Shown: in pieces, positions 1-8,317 of the stretch
How the letters are laid out: the number at the start of each line of letters is the position of its first letter
Position numbering within the stretch: position 1 is the stretch's first letter
Source of the DNA: Alphaproteobacteria bacterium
GTDB lineage: Bacteria; Pseudomonadota; Alphaproteobacteria; JAEULC01
Direction: 5' to 3'
NCBI GenBank assembly: GCA_020851015.1
Contig: JADZDN010000382.1
Span: 1 to 11,455, forward strand
Length of the DNA: 11,455 bases
The notes under the pieces: generated by a model
What the model was told of the DNA's origin: nothing
Database searches by the model: none
Seen by the model: only the letters and a program-made list of their open reading frames with translations
Translations under genes and position numbers: made by a program

Positions 1-704
1 AGGCCGCTCATGATCGGCTCGACCACAACCTCCGCCACCGTGTCCGGTCCCTCGCCCTGGATCGTGTTCTCGATGTTCTTGGCGCAGGCCAGGTTGCAGG
101 AGGGATAGCTGAGCTTGAACGGGCAGCGGTAGCAGGTGGGCTGGGCGACGTGCAGGAACTCGCCGCCGCCCATCGGCTCGAACTTGGACTTGCGCTCGCC
201 CATGCCGCCGGCCGCCAGCGTGCTGAGCGTGGTGCCGTGATAGGCGTAGTAGCGCCCGATCGTCTTGAAACGGTAGGCGCCGGGCGATTCCTGCTTCTGG
301 TACTGCCGCGCGATCTTGAAGCCGGCCTCGTTCGCCTCCGAGCCCGAGTTGACGAAATAGACGTGGTAGCCGCCGCCCAGCATGCCGTTGATCTGCTCGG
401 CCAGCTTGGCGGCCGGCACGTTCATCGCGGTGTGCGGGTAGTAGGCGAGCTGGCGCATCTGCTCGGCGGCCACGTCGGCCAGCTCCACCCGCCCATAGCC
501 GATATTGACGCACCACAGCCCCGCCATGGCGTCGAGATACTCGGTGCCGTCGGCATCGACGACCGTCGATCCCTGGGCGCCGACCAGGACGGATTGCGCG
601 TTTTCGAGCTGTCGGTGCTGGACCAGGGGGTGCAGCACGTTTTCCAGGTCCTGCTTGACAACGGCGGCGCGGATCTTCGGATCGGGGCTGTTGCGCAGAC
701 TCAT
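1..704 (-). CDS. Class III PLP aminotransferase, taurine-pyruvate/omega-aminotransferase type (N-terminal part, cut by window edge)
   Basis: The first 234 codons of a fold-type I, class III aminotransferase; such enzymes use PLP to move an amino group from an omega-amino acid, amine or taurine-like donor to a keto acid such as pyruvate. Visible family marks are HPLVQHR (25-31), AGLWCVNIGYGR (61-72), YYPHT (88-92), the PLP-phosphate loop NSGSEANE (119-126) and AYHGTTLSTLA (154-164). A cysteine group CYRC...C...C (191, 194, 203, 207) and EGPDTVAEVVVEPIMSG follow; the catalytic lysine region lies outside the window. The CYRCPF segment is what I associate with proteins annotated as taurine-pyruvate aminotransferases, but the substrate cannot be read from sequence. 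The ATG at 704 is chosen because AGAGGA (714-709) precedes it. It lies 104 bases behind ptsP on the same strand, so it could be read from the PTS operon or from its own unseen promoter. Confidence 0.85.
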   Translation of the reverse strand, partial: MSLRNSPDPKIRAAVVKQDLENVLHPLVQHRQLENAQSVLVGAQGSTVVDADGTEYLDAMAGLWCVNIGYGRVELADVAAEQMRQLAYYPHTAMNVPAAKLAEQINGMLGGGYHVYFVNSGSEANEAGFKIARQYQKQESPGAYRFKTIGRYYAYHGTTLSTLAAGGMGERKSKFEPMGGGEFLHVAQPTCYRCPFKLSYPSCNLACAKNIENTIQGEGPDTVAEVVVEPIMSG

Positions 705-808
705 GGCTTCCTCTCGCAAGGTGGCTGGCGGAACTCTATCCCATCTGGCGGGCGGGCGCGAAACGCAAGTTTGGCGCGGCGCTCATGCGGTTTCGGGCGA
801 GGCGTCGC

Positions 809-2584
809 CTAGGCGCCGCCATTGAACTCGTCCAGCAGGGCGGCGATCCGGACCGGGTCGGCCTGCTCCATGATCGTGCGCGCGCGCCGCGTCGAGGCGT
901 CCAGGTCGACCGCGCGCAGCCGCTGCTTGACGCGCAGCAGATGGACCGGCGCCATCGACAGGTCGCGGATGCCCAGGCCCAGCAGCAGGGGCAGGAAGCG
1001 CGGGTCGCTCGCCATCTCGCCGCACACGCTGACCGGGATGCGCGCGCGCAGCGCCGCCTCGACCGTGAACTGGATCAGGCGCAGCACGGCCGGGTGCAGC
1101 GGGTTGTAGAGATGCGCCACCTGCTCGTCGCCGCGGTCGATCGCCAGCGTGTACTGCGTCAGGTCGTTGGTGCCCAGCGCGAAGAAATCGGCGGCCAGCG
1201 CCAGCGCGTCGGCCGACAGCGCCGCGCCCGGCACCTCGATCATCGCGCCCAGCGGCGGCATCTCCTCGGCCTGGCGCTGCCCGCGCCGCTTCAGGCGCCG
1301 CGCGACGCCGCGCAGCACGTCGCGGACCTCGTTGATCTCGACCTCCGAGGTGATCATCGGCAGCAGGATCCTGACCGGCCCATGCGCGGCCGCGCGCAGG
1401 ATGGCGGCGAGCTGCGCTTCCAAAAGGTCGCGGCGCTGCAGCGACAGCCGGATCGCGCGCAGGCCCAGCGCCGGGTTGGCCGTATCGGCGGTGGCGCCGT
1501 CGGTGCCGATCAGCTTGTCGTTGCCGATGTCGAGCGTGCGGATCGTCACCGGCTTGCCGCCCATGCCGCGCACGATTTCGCGCAGGGTCTTGTACTGCTC
1601 CTCCTCGTCCGGCACCTGTTCGCGGTTCATGAACAGGAACTCGGTGCGCAACAGGCCGATGCCCTCGGCGGCGGCGGCGACCGCCAGGTCGACCTCGGCC
1701 GGCAGCTCGATATTGGCTTCCAGCGTAACGTGCGCGCCGTCGCGGGTGATGCTGGGCAGCTTGGCCACGCGCAGCAACTGCCGCTGCTCCTGGCGCAGCG
1801 CCTCCTGCCGTGCCCTGGCGCGCTCCAGCGTGGCGGGCGAGGGCGAAACCGTCACCTCGCCGCGCGTGCCGTCGACGATCACCATCTCGCCCTGGCGCAC
1901 GCCGGCCAGCAGGCCGGAAACGCCGACCACCGCCGGCAGCGCCAGCGAGCGGGCCATGATGGCGGTGTGGCCCTCGGGGCCGCCCAGCACGGTGGCGAAA
2001 CCGCCGACGACCTTGGGATCGAGCAGCGCGGTGTCGGCCGGCGTCAGGTCCTCGGCGATCAGCACCGATCCCGCCGGCGCCTTGGCCAGCGCGCCGTATG
2101 GCGTGCGGGTCAGCTGGCGGATCAGCCGGTCGCCGACCTCGCGGATGTCGTCGCCGCGCTCGGCCAGATAGGCGTCGTCCATCCTGGCGAAGCCCTCGGC
2201 GATGGCGTCGATCTCGCTCTGCACGGCGCGCTCGGCGTTGATGCGCTGCTCGGCGATGCGCTTCTCGACGCCGCGCACCAGGCGCGAGCCGGCCAGCATC
2301 TGCATGTGCGCGTCGAGCAGGTAGCCCATCTCCTCGGCGGCCGAACCGTGCAGCGCGCCGGCCTTGGTCTTCAGCTTGGCGATCTGCCGGCGCGCACCGG
2401 CAACCGCGTCGGCGAAGCGCTTCTGCTCGCTTTCCACCTGCTCGGCGCCGATGGCGTAGTCCGGCACCGCGATGCTGTCGGATTCGTGCAGGTGCGCCGG
2501 CCCGATGGCGATGCCGGCCGCGACGCCCAGTCCTTCGATGACGCGTTCGCCCGCGGCTTCGCCCGGTGCTTTACGTGGTTTCAT
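809..2584 (-). CDS. ptsP: Phosphoenolpyruvate-protein phosphotransferase (PTS enzyme I), without GAF domain
   Basis: Enzyme I takes phosphate from PEP onto a histidine and passes it to HPr in the cytoplasm. The 591-residue protein has the standard EI length and layout: N-terminal HPr-binding helical region, the swivelling phosphohistidine domain with GGPEGHTAIMARS (201-213; active His206), and a C-terminal PEP-binding barrel. The barrel carries LLRTEFLFMNR (311-321), TIRTLDIG (347-354, Arg349), the second signature FFALGTNDLTQYTLAIDR (467-484) and the catalytic-cysteine loop VSVCGEMASDP (518-528, Cys521). The N-terminus goes straight into the EI fold (VIEGLGVAAGIAIGPA), so there is no GAF domain of the EI-Ntr kind. 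The ATG overlaps the end of the HPr gene by 14 bases, which points to translational coupling. It is the last PTS gene of the operon. All catalytic residues are intact. The symbol follows common alphaproteobacterial usage; ptsI would fit the domain layout equally well. Confidence 0.95.
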   Translation of the reverse strand: MKPRKAPGEAAGERVIEGLGVAAGIAIGPAHLHESDSIAVPDYAIGAEQVESEQKRFADAVAGARRQIAKLKTKAGALHGSAAEEMGYLLDAHMQMLAGSRLVRGVEKRIAEQRINAERAVQSEIDAIAEGFARMDDAYLAERGDDIREVGDRLIRQLTRTPYGALAKAPAGSVLIAEDLTPADTALLDPKVVGGFATVLGGPEGHTAIMARSLALPAVVGVSGLLAGVRQGEMVIVDGTRGEVTVSPSPATLERARARQEALRQEQRQLLRVAKLPSITRDGAHVTLEANIELPAEVDLAVAAAAEGIGLLRTEFLFMNREQVPDEEEQYKTLREIVRGMGGKPVTIRTLDIGNDKLIGTDGATADTANPALGLRAIRLSLQRRDLLEAQLAAILRAAAHGPVRILLPMITSEVEINEVRDVLRGVARRLKRRGQRQAEEMPPLGAMIEVPGAALSADALALAADFFALGTNDLTQYTLAIDRGDEQVAHLYNPLHPAVLRLIQFTVEAALRARIPVSVCGEMASDPRFLPLLLGLGIRDLSMAPVHLLRVKQRLRAVDLDASTRRARTIMEQADPVRIAALLDEFNGGA

Positions 2585-2891
2585 CGAAGCCCGCCTCGAC
2601 CAGCGCCGCCAGGGCGCCGATGGCGTCGCCCGCGTCGGCGCCCGCGGCGCGCAGTTCGATCGTCGTTCCCGGGCCGGCCGCCAGCATCATCAGCCCCATG
2701 ATCGACAGGCCGGACACGCGGGTCCCGTCGCGCACCACGCTGACCGTGGCGACGAAGCGCTCGGCCAGCTTCACGAACTTCGCCGCCGCGCGCGCATGCA
2801 GCCCGCGGCGGTTTCGGATCGTCACCGTGCGCCGGGTCTCGCCGTCGGCCGCCGGCCCGCCCGCGGGCGCTTCTGACGGCGCGCCGTCCAT
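2571..2891 (-). CDS. HPr-family phosphocarrier protein
   Basis: Small phosphocarrier that accepts phosphate from EI on a histidine and donates it to EIIA. The active-site segment RRGLHARAAAKFV gives His32. The second conserved segment, GLSIMGLMMLAA (61-72), keeps the serine (Ser63) that corresponds to Ser46 of Bacillus HPr, the site phosphorylated by HPr kinase; this fits the presence of hprK in the same operon. The 106-residue reading has about 20 extra Ala/Gly/Pro-rich residues before the fold. I keep the ATG at 2891 because it overlaps the EIIA stop as TGATG, a tight coupling arrangement. An internal GTG at 2825 would give an 84-residue protein of classic HPr length, so the true start is not certain. 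The 3' end overlaps the EI gene by 14 bases. Confidence 0.93.
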   Translation of the reverse strand: MDGAPSEAPAGGPAADGETRRTVTIRNRRGLHARAAAKFVKLAERFVATVSVVRDGTRVSGLSIMGLMMLAAGPGTTIELRAAGADAGDAIGALAALVEAGFDETT

Positions 2892-3295
2892 CAGTCGTCC
2901 CCGTTCAGCAGGCGCGAGGCGACGTTGATGTACTTGCGGCCCGCGTCCTGGGCGCTGTCGACGGCATGCGCCAGGTCCTGGTTCTGGCGCACCGAGGCCA
3001 GCTTGATCAGCATCGGCAGGTTCACGCCGGCGATGATCTCGACCTTGGCCTTGTCCATGATCGAGATCGCCAGGTTCGACGGCGTGCCGCCGAACATGTC
3101 GGTCAGCACCACGACGCCCGAGCCGTCATCGACCTTGGCCACCTGGTCCAGGATCTCCTTGCGCCGCTGCTCCATGTCGTCCTCCGGGCCGATGCAGACC
3201 GAGGCGACGTTGCGCTGCGCGCCCACGACATGCTCCAGCGCCGCGACCAGCTCCGATGCCAGCCGCCCGTGGGTGACGAGAACCATTCCGATCAA
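2891..3295 (-). CDS. PTS system mannose-type EIIA component (TTG start)
   Basis: A 134-residue soluble EIIA of the mannose/fructose/sorbose superfamily, which receives phosphate from HPr. It starts MIGMVLVTHGRLA with the phosphoacceptor His9 in VTHG, followed by VVGAQ and the conserved LTDMFGGTPSN loop (64-74, Asp66), then IAGVNLPMLIKL (88-99). I place the start at the TTG at 3295 rather than the ATG at 3286 because a perfect AGGAGG (3307-3302) stands 6 bases upstream of the TTG and 15 from the ATG, and because homologues typically begin MIG. The reading frame stays open further upstream, but that part is rapZ antiphase sequence. The TTG overlaps the rapZ stop (TTGA), and the stop shares one base with the HPr start. 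No EIIB, EIIC or EIID is present in the window, as is usual for the regulatory EIIA of alphaproteobacterial hprK operons. Confidence 0.93.
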   Translation of the reverse strand: MIGMVLVTHGRLASELVAALEHVVGAQRNVASVCIGPEDDMEQRRKEILDQVAKVDDGSGVVVLTDMFGGTPSNLAISIMDKAKVEIIAGVNLPMLIKLASVRQNQDLAHAVDSAQDAGRKYINVASRLLNGDD

Positions 3296-4266
3296 GCACG
3301 GCCTCCTGCGGGTGCGTCCTCGCCGCCGCGCGACAGGTCGCGGTGGTTGAGCGTCACCGGGTATCCCAGATCGTTCAGCCATCCGGCCAGCCGCTCGGCG
3401 ACGAATACCGAGCGGTGCCGGCCGCCGGTGCAGCCGACGGCGATGGTCAGGTAGCTCTTGCCCTCGTGGACGTAGCGCGGCAGCAGCGGCTTCATGACGC
3501 CGGTCAGCCCGTCGAAGAACGGCGCGAAGGCGGGGTCGCGCCGGATGTGCTCGGCCACCGGCGCGTCGCGCCCGCTGAGCGGCCGCAGCTGCGGAATATA
3601 GAACGGATTGTCCAGGAACCGGACGTCGAAAACCAGGTCGGACTCGCGCGGCACGCCGTGTCGATAGGAGAACGAGACGACGAACACCGACATGCTGCCT
3701 TGCCGCGCCAGCGCGAAATGGCCGTGCAGCAGGCGGCGCAGGTCGGCCGCGGTCAGCATGGTCGTGTCCACCACCAGGTCCGCGCGGGCGCGCAAGGGCT
3801 CGACCAGCTGGCGCTCGTGGCGCACGCTGTCGGCGACCGGGCGGTCGGCCGTCAGCGGATGGCGGCGGCGCGTCTCGGTATAGCGGCGGAACAGCACCTC
3901 GTCGTCGCAGTCCAGGAACAGCAGCCGGACGTCCAGCCCGGGCTGCTGGCCCAGCCGGTCAAGCTCGGCGATGAAGGTGTCCGCGCCGAAGCCGCGCGTG
4001 CGGATGTCGATGCCGATCGCCAGCGGCCGCGCCACGTCGGCGGCGCCGGGCCGCGCCGCCAGGCTCTGCAGCATCGGCAGCGGCAGGTTGTCGACCGCCT
4101 CGTAGCCCATGTCCTCCAGCGTCTTCAGCGCCGTCGAATGCCCGGCGCCGGACATGCCCGTGACCAGGATGACGCGCGTGCGCGGCTGGCCGGCGCCGGC
4201 GGCGCTGCGGTCATCCGGTCCGGCGCCGCGCGGCGCGGGCGCGATTTTTGCGGTAGCGGGTGTCAT
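3292..4266 (-). CDS. rapZ: RapZ/YvcJ-family nucleotide-binding protein, RNase adaptor type
   Basis: Member of the RapZ (YvcJ/YhbJ) family. In E. coli RapZ controls glucosamine-6-phosphate synthesis through sRNA decay; in alphaproteobacteria the role is less settled but the gene is a constant neighbour of hprK and EIIA. The 324-residue protein has a P-loop, GMSGAGHST (37-45), LEDMGYEAVDNLPL (50-63), a Walker B-like LLFLDCDD (115-122), RRRHPL (133-138) and DTTMLTAADLR (167-177). The conserved C-terminal domain has SFSYRHGVPRESDLVFDVRF (198-217), LDNPFYIPQLRPLSGRD (218-234) and the late signature GCTGGRHRSV (278-287). The usual P-loop lysine is replaced by His43. The ATG at 4266 is 13 bases after the hprK stop but has no clear Shine-Dalgarno sequence, and the first 30 residues are Ala/Pro-rich, so a later start is possible. 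The stop overlaps the EIIA start. Confidence 0.93.
   Translation of the reverse strand: MTPATAKIAPAPRGAGPDDRSAAGAGQPRTRVILVTGMSGAGHSTALKTLEDMGYEAVDNLPLPMLQSLAARPGAADVARPLAIGIDIRTRGFGADTFIAELDRLGQQPGLDVRLLFLDCDDEVLFRRYTETRRRHPLTADRPVADSVRHERQLVEPLRARADLVVDTTMLTAADLRRLLHGHFALARQGSMSVFVVSFSYRHGVPRESDLVFDVRFLDNPFYIPQLRPLSGRDAPVAEHIRRDPAFAPFFDGLTGVMKPLLPRYVHEGKSYLTIAVGCTGGRHRSVFVAERLAGWLNDLGYPVTLNHRDLSRGGEDAPAGGRA
3302..3307 (-). promoter_or_regulatory. Ribosome binding site that fixes the TTG start of EIIA
   Basis: Read on the minus strand, AGGAGG is followed by the 6-base spacer CCGTGC and then TTG at 3295. It lies inside the last codons of rapZ. The perfect match and spacing favour the TTG over the ATG nine bases further on. 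Confidence 0.75.
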
Positions 4267-4279
4267 TGCGGGTTCGGGC

Positions 4280-5144
<865 letters not shown>

Positions 5145-5221
5145 CGGGGGTAGCTGCCGGATTCCCCGCGTCGGACGGCTGATTGGGCCGCGGCGAGCTG
5201 CGGCACGGCTGCTTTCCGCGG

Positions 5222-5242
5222 TGGCATGCCAAGGCTTGCCAA
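5222..5242 (+). repeat. Palindrome and helically phased TGCCAA repeats upstream of dctP
   Basis: TGGCATGCCA (5222-5231) is a perfect 10-base palindrome. TGCCAA occurs at 5227-5232 and again at 5237-5242, exactly 10 bases apart, and the second copy overlaps the candidate -35 box of dctP. The arrangement is what an operator could look like, but no regulator is known from the window. Confidence 0.35.
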
Positions 5243-5264
5243 CCGGGACCATTCCCGCGATCAT
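5236..5264 (+). promoter_or_regulatory. Candidate sigma-70-type promoter of dctPQM
   Basis: TTGCCA (5236-5241) and GATCAT (5259-5264) are separated by a 17-base spacer. The -35 matches five of six consensus bases and the -10 four of six. Transcription would start near 5271 and give a leader of about 65 bases that contains the terminator-like hairpin at 5284-5307. Confidence 0.4.
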
Positions 5265-5283
5265 CCTGCGCAAGGGACAAACC

Positions 5284-5307
5284 AAGCCCTGTCGTAACGG
5301 GGTTTTT
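5284..5307 (+). terminator. Terminator-like hairpin with T-tract between the VOC gene and dctP
   Basis: CCCTGT (5287-5292) pairs with ACGGGG (5297-5302) around the tetraloop CGTA, with one G-U pair, and is followed directly by TTTTT (5303-5307). The flanking AAG can pair with the first T residues and extend the stem. It may end VOC transcription 140 bases after its stop, or act inside the dctP leader as an attenuator. It ends 29 bases before the dctP ATG. Confidence 0.55.
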
Positions 5308-5320
5308 CGTGATTTTACCT

Positions 5321-5327
5321 AGGGAGG
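5321..5327 (+). promoter_or_regulatory. Strong ribosome binding site of dctP
   Basis: AGGGAGG followed by TAA stands 9 bases before the ATG at 5337. It is one of the best Shine-Dalgarno matches in the window and fits a binding protein made in large excess over its permease. Confidence 0.7.
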
Positions 5328-5330
5328 TAA

Positions 5331-6335
<1,005 letters not shown>

Positions 6336-6375
6336 GCCCAGCGAAGCTCTCGTCCCGGGGGGGAGGGGGCAGGGC

Positions 6376-6930
6376 GTGAAGACCATCATCGACCGGCTGG
6401 AGGAGGGCGTGATCGCCCTCCTGCTGGCGAGCATGACGCTGCTCACGTTTACACAGGTCGTGCTGCGCTACGTCTTCAACTCGGGGCTCGTCTGGGCGCT
6501 CGAGGCCACCACTTACATGTTCGGCTGGCTGGTGCTGTTCGGCATGTCCTACGGCGTCAAGGTCGGCTCGCATATCGGCGTCGACGTGCTGGTCAAGACC
6601 TTGCCGGTTCGCGGGCAGCGCGCGGTCGGCGTGCTGGCCGGCCTGCTGTGCATGCTGTACGCGGTCATCATCTTTTATGGCGGCTATGAGTATGTCGCCA
6701 AGATGCACCAGCTCGGCGTGGAGGCCGAGGACATCCCGATCGAGCGCTGGATGCTGCTGATCATCCTGCCGATCGGCTTCGCGTTGCTCTTCGTCCGGCT
6801 GGGGCAGGTCACCTGGCGCATCCTGGCGGGCCGACAGGAAGGCTTCCGCCTGGCCGACGAGGCGAGGGAGGCGATCGAGCAGCTGCAGCCCGAAGCCGAC
6901 GCTGCTTCGGCCGAAGCGAAGCGCCCATGA
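6376..6930 (+). CDS. dctQ: TRAP transporter small permease subunit DctQ (GTG start)
   Basis: The small inner-membrane subunit of the TRAP transporter, which works as a complex with DctM. The 184-residue protein shows four hydrophobic segments at about 11-29, 43-62, 82-104 and 124-146. It has the family marks FTQVVLRYVFNSGLVWALE (25-43), GMSYGVKVGSHIGVDVL (56-72) and EDIPIERWMLLIILPIGF (118-135). A charged, Ala/Glu-rich tail (155-184) extends past the last segment. The GTG at 6376 is chosen because GGAGGGGG (6362-6369) lies 6 bases upstream and because the reading then begins right at the first amphipathic helix. The stop overlaps the dctM start as ATGA, a coupling that should fix the Q to M ratio. 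Confidence 0.93.
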   Translation: MKTIIDRLEEGVIALLLASMTLLTFTQVVLRYVFNSGLVWALEATTYMFGWLVLFGMSYGVKVGSHIGVDVLVKTLPVRGQRAVGVLAGLLCMLYAVIIFYGGYEYVAKMHQLGVEAEDIPIERWMLLIILPIGFALLFVRLGQVTWRILAGRQEGFRLADEAREAIEQLQPEADAASAEAKRP

Positions 6931-8216
6931 CCACGCTCGCGCTGTTCGTCCTGTTGTTCGTCTTCATGTTCATGGGCATGCCGATCGCGATTTCGCTCGG
7001 CCTGGCCAGCACGCTGACGATCCTGCTCTTCGCCCAGGATTCGATGGCATCGCTGTCGCTCAAGGTGTTCAACACCATGGAGCAGTACACGCTGCTAGCG
7101 ATCCCGTTCTTCATCCTGGCCGGCGCGTTCCTTACGACCGGCGGCGTGGCGCGGCGCCTGGTCAATGTCGGCATCGCGATGATCGGCCATGTGCGCGGCG
7201 GGCTGGCGATGGCGGGCGTCATCGCCTGCATGTTCTTCGCCGCGGTGTCGGGATCGTCGCCGGCGACGGTGGTCGCGATCGGCTCGATCGTCATCGTCGG
7301 CATGGTCCGCACTGGGTACACGCGCGAATTCGCCGCTGGCGTGATCTGCAACGCCGGCACGCTGGGTATCCTGATCCCACCGTCGATCCCCATGGTGGTC
7401 TACTGCGCGGCCACCGAGCAGTCGGTCGGCCGGCTGTTCATGGCGGGATTCCTGCCCGGTCTGCTGCTCGGCCTCATGCTGATCGCCGCGATCTATCTTG
7501 CCGCGCGCGTGCTCGACCTGCCGCGCCAGAAGCGGGCCACGCTTGGCGAGCTGTGGCGAGCGTTCCGCGAGGCGGTCTGGGGAATGCTGCTGATCTTCAT
7601 CATCCTCGGCGGCATCTACGGCGGCGTGTTCACGCCGACCGAGGCAGCGGCCGTGGCCGCGGTCTATGCCTTCATCGTCGCCGTGTTCGTCTACCGCGAC
7701 CTCAAGCTGGTCGACGTACCCCACGTGCTGCTCGATGCCGGCAAGGTGACGGTGATGCTGATGTTCATCATCACCAACGCCTTCCTGTTCGCCCATGTGC
7801 TGACGACCGAGCGGATCCCGCAGGCGATCACCGAAGCGATCGTCGGCGCCAACATGCCGCCCTGGGTGTTCCTGCTGGTCGTGAACCTGATCCTGCTGGT
7901 TGCCGGCAACTTCATGGAACCGTCGTCGATCATCCTCATCCTGGCGCCGATCTTTTTCCCGATCGCGGTCAAGCTTGGTATCGACCCGATCCATCTTGGC
8001 GTGATCATGGTGGTCAACATGGAGATCGGCATGATCACGCCGCCGGTTGGCCTGAATCTGTTCGTCACCTCGGGAATCACCGGCATGAGCCTGTGGGAGG
8101 TGGTGAAGGCCGCCTTTCCCTGGCTGACCGTTCTGGTGTTGTTCCTGATCATCATCACCTACGTGCCGATCATCTCGACGATCCTGCCCAATCTGGTCTT
8201 CGGCAAGGCCACCTGA
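6927..8216 (+). CDS. dctM: TRAP transporter large permease subunit DctM
   Basis: The large inner-membrane subunit, a sodium-coupled transporter of the DctM/IT superfamily that moves the substrate delivered by DctP. The 429-residue protein is almost wholly hydrophobic, with about a dozen membrane segments. Its signature loops are FFAAVSGSSPATVVAIG (103-119), GTLGILIPPSIPMVVY (144-159), GGIYGGVFTPTEAAAVAA (228-245), GNFMEPSSIILILAPIFFP (327-345) and NMEIGMITPPVGLNLFV (364-380). The repeated GTLGILIPPS and GMITPPVG hairpins are the two pseudo-symmetric substrate/sodium site elements of the family. Length is normal and no key loop is missing. It shares four bases with dctQ, and its stop is followed by a GC-rich hairpin without T-tract and then the FNR-type box of the next operon. 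Confidence 0.95.
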   Translation: MTTLALFVLLFVFMFMGMPIAISLGLASTLTILLFAQDSMASLSLKVFNTMEQYTLLAIPFFILAGAFLTTGGVARRLVNVGIAMIGHVRGGLAMAGVIACMFFAAVSGSSPATVVAIGSIVIVGMVRTGYTREFAAGVICNAGTLGILIPPSIPMVVYCAATEQSVGRLFMAGFLPGLLLGLMLIAAIYLAARVLDLPRQKRATLGELWRAFREAVWGMLLIFIILGGIYGGVFTPTEAAAVAAVYAFIVAVFVYRDLKLVDVPHVLLDAGKVTVMLMFIITNAFLFAHVLTTERIPQAITEAIVGANMPPWVFLLVVNLILLVAGNFMEPSSIILILAPIFFPIAVKLGIDPIHLGVIMVVNMEIGMITPPVGLNLFVTSGITGMSLWEVVKAAFPWLTVLVLFLIIITYVPIISTILPNLVFGKAT

Positions 8217-8225
8217 CCGCGGTTT

Positions 8226-8239
8226 CGCCGCCGGCGGCG
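8226..8239 (+). other. GC-rich perfect palindrome after dctM
   Basis: CGCCGCCGGCGGCG reads the same on both strands and is flanked by CCGCG (8217-8221) and CGCGG (8238-8242), so the RNA can fold strongly. There is no T-tract, so it is not a standard intrinsic terminator; it could protect the dctM 3' end or slow read-through into the next operon. Chance is possible in sequence this GC-rich. Confidence 0.3.
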
Positions 8240-8246
8240 CGGGATG

Positions 8247-8260
8247 TTGATCTGGATCAA
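8247..8260 (+). promoter_or_regulatory. Perfect FNR/FixK-type binding site
   Basis: TTGATCTGGATCAA is a full match to the TTGAT-N4-ATCAA consensus bound by FNR, FnrL, ANR and FixK regulators, which switch genes on at low oxygen. Its centre (8253/8254) is about 64 bases before the ATG at 8318. If the site acts at -41.5, transcription would begin near 8295, with a -10 in the CGAATC region (8283-8288) that matches the consensus only weakly, as is common for activated promoters. The operon it precedes ends in hemN, a classic FNR/FixK target, which supports the call. Confidence 0.8.
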
Positions 8261-8317
8261 GGCCCGTAGGGGTCCGAATCGGCGAATCTTTCCTCGGTTG
8301 AAGGAAGGGGTGGACCG

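Noticed and set aside
705..808. Separate promoter for the aminotransferase
   Set aside because: A weak -10-like TAGAGT can be found on the minus strand, but no -35 at proper spacing, so it was not listed.
785..2701. A very long plus-strand open frame opposite ptsP
   Set aside because: It is antisense to EI, is rich in Arg/His/Gln/Ala low-complexity sequence typical of reverse-strand high-GC frames, and shows no family motif, while EI on the other strand has every catalytic motif.
5222..5240. Sigma-54 promoter upstream of dctP (TGGCATG...TTGC)
   Set aside because: The TGGC and TTGC elements resemble -24/-12 boxes, but the GG-to-GC distance is three bases too long for sigma-54.
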